From Bacteroidales bacterium UBA4788 (GTDB lineage: Bacteria > Bacteroidota > Bacteroidia > Bacteroidales > VadinHA17), in NCBI GenBank assembly GCA_002402965.1, contig DHGW01000075.1:1118-10339 (forward strand): a DNA stretch of 9,222 bases, read 5' to 3'. Each line of letters begins with the position of its first letter. Position 1 is the first letter of the stretch. Position numbers and translations under genes: made by a program. The notes beneath the pieces were generated by a model that was not told the DNA's origin, searched no databases, and was given only the letters and a program-made list of their open reading frames with translations. Shown here piece after piece: positions 7,964 to 9,222 of the stretch.

Positions 7964-8383
7964 GTGAAAAAGTCAATCTCCATACTGACTGTTTTGCTGG
8001 TCTTGACAGCAATGTTGCACCTCTCGGTTGCACAGCATTACTGTGGAGGAGAGTTGGCTGCCACCAAGGTTTCACTAACCGGAGCTCTGGCCAGTTGCGG
8101 CATGGAGGAAGAAAACTGCCCGTATGATCACGACGGCGACCTGTTAGAATCCCATTGCTGTGATGACTTCGTGACTTCTTATACAATTGACAATAATTAT
8201 ACTCCGGTCACAAAAGCTGCTGCAGGATTTGATCAGGTGAAATTGCAGGTTCCGGTCATGTCGTTTGAAAAACCGGTAAGGATTGCGTTTATCGTTAACA
8301 GGTTGTGGACTGATGGCAGTCCGCCTGGAGAATTCTTAACCTCCGCTGTTGATCTCCCGAGCATCAGGGTATTTCGTATCTGA
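7964..8383 (+). CDS. HYC_CC_PP family protein (exported, function unknown)
   Basis: 139 residues. The start is GTG at 7964; the in-frame TAG at 7946 and lack of any other ATG before the signal sequence fix it. Residues 1-23 form a signal peptide (KK, hydrophobic core, SVA-Q), so the mature protein would begin near Q24 in the periplasm or on the cell surface. The three motifs that name the family are all there: HYC at 25-27, CC at 65-66 (preceded by H64) and PP at 120-121. Two further cysteines (C45, C52) and an acidic His stretch (YDHDGD) give a likely metal-binding or disulfide-bonded core. The family is known mainly from Bacteroidetes genomes and has no defined role that I know of. Its place 106 nt ahead of HMA and CusA-type genes on the same strand suggests a part in metal handling, which is inference. 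Confidence 0.85.
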   Translation: MKKSISILTVLLVLTAMLHLSVAQHYCGGELAATKVSLTGALASCGMEEENCPYDHDGDLLESHCCDDFVTSYTIDNNYTPVTKAAAGFDQVKLQVPVMSFEKPVRIAFIVNRLWTDGSPPGEFLTSAVDLPSIRVFRI

Positions 8384-8489
8384 TTTCCTTTTACCTACTC
8401 TGCCGTTGCAATAAGGCATTTTTCCTTATAGGCATCGGTCTGTTTTCATTTTACCGGTAAAATCATCCCAACTAAAAAACATTGAAATC
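8384..8489. other. Spacer between HYC_CC_PP and HMA genes
   Basis: 106 nt without a gene. It is rich in T runs and holds a 6-bp ATAAGG/CCTTAT hairpin (8411-8429) with a T-rich loop, an alternative 4-bp TGCC/GGCA hairpin followed by T, and the 16-bp palindrome. No TAnnTTTG box is seen on the plus strand. Whether transcription continues from the HYC_CC_PP gene is therefore open. Confidence 0.5.
8448..8463. promoter_or_regulatory. Perfect 16-bp palindrome, possible operator
   Basis: ATTTTACCGGTAAAAT is an exact dyad with no spacer, 26 nt before the ATG of the HMA gene. It has no loop, so a protein-binding site is likelier than an RNA hairpin. A dimeric metal-responsive repressor or activator would suit the neighbours, but no regulator gene is in the window. 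I saw no second copy in the window. Confidence 0.4.
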
Positions 8490-8864
8490 ATGAAATCAAT
8501 ACGACTTATTGTTACTACACTGGCATTGTCTCTTTTCACCCTCGCTGTTTCGGCACAGGGGCATGACCACGCCAAAGCCGCAGTTGCACAGGATACCGTT
8601 AAAACCGAAAGCTTCAAGGTGTGGGGCGAATGCGGGATGTGCAAGTCCCGTATAGAAAAAACGGTCAAAGCCGAAGGGGCCACAGCTGCCTCGTGGGACT
8701 CCAAAACCAAACTGTTGACGGTTACATATAACCCTGCAAAGACCGGGAAGGAAGCTTTGAGCAAAAAGCTTGCTGCTGCCGGACATGACACTGAGAAATT
8801 CAAGGCTCCGGATGAGGTCTACAACAGTCTTCCGGACTGCTGTCATTATGAAAGGCTGAAGTAA
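8490..8864 (+). CDS. Exported heavy-metal-associated (HMA) domain protein
   Basis: 124 residues with a signal peptide (about 1-22, ending VSA-Q). The mature N-terminus has HDH (25-27). Residues about 41-108 form an HMA-type ferredoxin-like fold: strand ESFKVWGECGMCKSRIEKTVK, with the paired Cys C48-x-x-C51 at the metal site, then a central strand LLTVTYNPAKTGKEAL and a closing helix KLAAAGHDTEKF. The usual GMxCxxC form is replaced by WGECGMC, so Met sits between the cysteines rather than before them. A second metal-like cluster, LPDCCHYER, closes the protein (C117, C118, H119). Such proteins bind Cu(I) or similar soft metals; export suggests a periplasmic chaperone or buffer that hands metal to the pump. 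The stop codon shares its last A with the ATG of the next gene, a sign of translational coupling. Confidence 0.88.
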   Translation: MKSIRLIVTTLALSLFTLAVSAQGHDHAKAAVAQDTVKTESFKVWGECGMCKSRIEKTVKAEGATAASWDSKTKLLTVTYNPAKTGKEALSKKLAAAGHDTEKFKAPDEVYNSLPDCCHYERLK

Positions 8865-9222
8865 TGTTTAACAGATTAGTCAGGTACTTCCTTGAAAACC
8901 GGCTGATTACCTTCATCATCCTTATTGCCTTCGTGGTGATGGGGCTGGTAACAATGCCTTTCAACCTGAAAACCGGCCTCTTGCCCCGCGACCCCATACC
9001 GGTGGATGCCATACCGGATATCGGTGATAATCAGCAGATAGTGGCAACTGAATGGATGGGCAGGTCTCCGCAGGATATCCAGGACCAGGTTACTTATCCC
9101 CTTACCTCCGCCCTGCTGGGGATTCCGGGAGTTCAGACCATCAGGAGTACCTCTATGTTCGGCATGTCGTTTATCTATATAATCTTTAAGGATAATGTCG
9201 AATTCTACTGGAGCAGATCCAG
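8864..9222 (+). CDS. CusA/CzcA-type heavy-metal efflux RND pump, N-terminal part (3' end outside window)
   Basis: The first 119 residues of a pump that is normally over 1,000 residues long. An N-terminal amphipathic start (MFNRLVRYFLENRL) leads into the first membrane helix (about 14-31). Then come PVDAIPDIGDNQQIV (46-60), the SPQDIQDQVTYPL block (68-80) and GIPGVQTIRSTSMFGMSFIYIIF (86-108), all diagnostic of heavy-metal RND exporters. The pump uses proton flow to move Cu(I)/Ag(I) or divalent metals out through a CusB-like adaptor and a CusC/TolC-like channel, which would lie further right. A stretch NLKTGLLPRDPI precedes PVDAIPD and looks longer than in classic CzcA. The metal cannot be assigned: the transport Asp/Met/Glu residues are beyond the edge. 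The start is the ATG in the TAATG overlap with the HMA gene. Confidence 0.93.
   Translation, partial: MFNRLVRYFLENRLITFIILIAFVVMGLVTMPFNLKTGLLPRDPIPVDAIPDIGDNQQIVATEWMGRSPQDIQDQVTYPLTSALLGIPGVQTIRSTSMFGMSFIYIIFKDNVEFYWSRS

Noticed and set aside
8401..8423. TGCC/GGCA hairpin followed by T, as a terminator of the HYC_CC_PP gene.
   Set aside because: The stem is only 4 bp with a 10-nt loop, too weak to call; a competing hairpin uses the same bases.
8426..8803. Minus-strand frame of 125 residues opposite the HMA gene.
   Set aside because: It is a shadow of the HMA coding region, whose signal peptide and Cys motifs clearly identify the real strand.

Overview
The window reads as ordinary chromosome of a member of the Bacteroidota, most likely Bacteroidales-like. 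Three things point there. Several gene starts lack a Shine-Dalgarno sequence. Four upstream regions carry matches to the Bacteroidetes -7 promoter box TAnnTTTG. One gene belongs to the HYC_CC_PP family, which is typical of that phylum. Composition is near 50% GC with no obvious island boundary, and I saw no insertion sequence, phage gene, CRISPR array or toxin-antitoxin pair.

Layout from left to right. (1) 1-527, plus strand: the 3' part of a gene for an SH3-like protein with a second C-terminal domain, followed by a hairpin and a bidirectional terminator. (2) 678-3444, minus strand: mutS (mismatch repair), then tRNA-Gly(GCC), which seems to have its own promoter and an intrinsic terminator. 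(3) 3616-4950, plus strand: a saccharopine dehydrogenase-family oxidoreductase divergent from mutS. Its apparent terminator lies inside the 3' coding end of the convergent gene. (4) 5028-7891, minus strand: a two-gene operon with a large CPA2-type cation:proton antiporter (membrane domain plus cytosolic USP-like region) followed 11 nt later by a TrmN6-like tRNA adenine-N6 methyltransferase. (5) 7964-9222, plus strand: a metal-handling cluster of a secreted HYC_CC_PP protein, a secreted heavy-metal-associated (HMA) protein and the first 119 residues of a CusA/CzcA-type RND efflux pump. The HMA and pump genes share one base (TAATG).

The genes in (5) fit one export system: two small Cys/His-rich exported proteins ahead of an envelope metal pump. 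The rest are housekeeping genes with no obvious link to each other. The points most worth a second look are the Asn in place of the ion-binding Asp of the antiporter, the perfect 16-bp palindrome ahead of the HMA gene, the little-known HYC_CC_PP protein paired with HMA and CusA, and the terminator hairpin embedded in the trmN6-like coding sequence. I found no clearly new multi-gene system.
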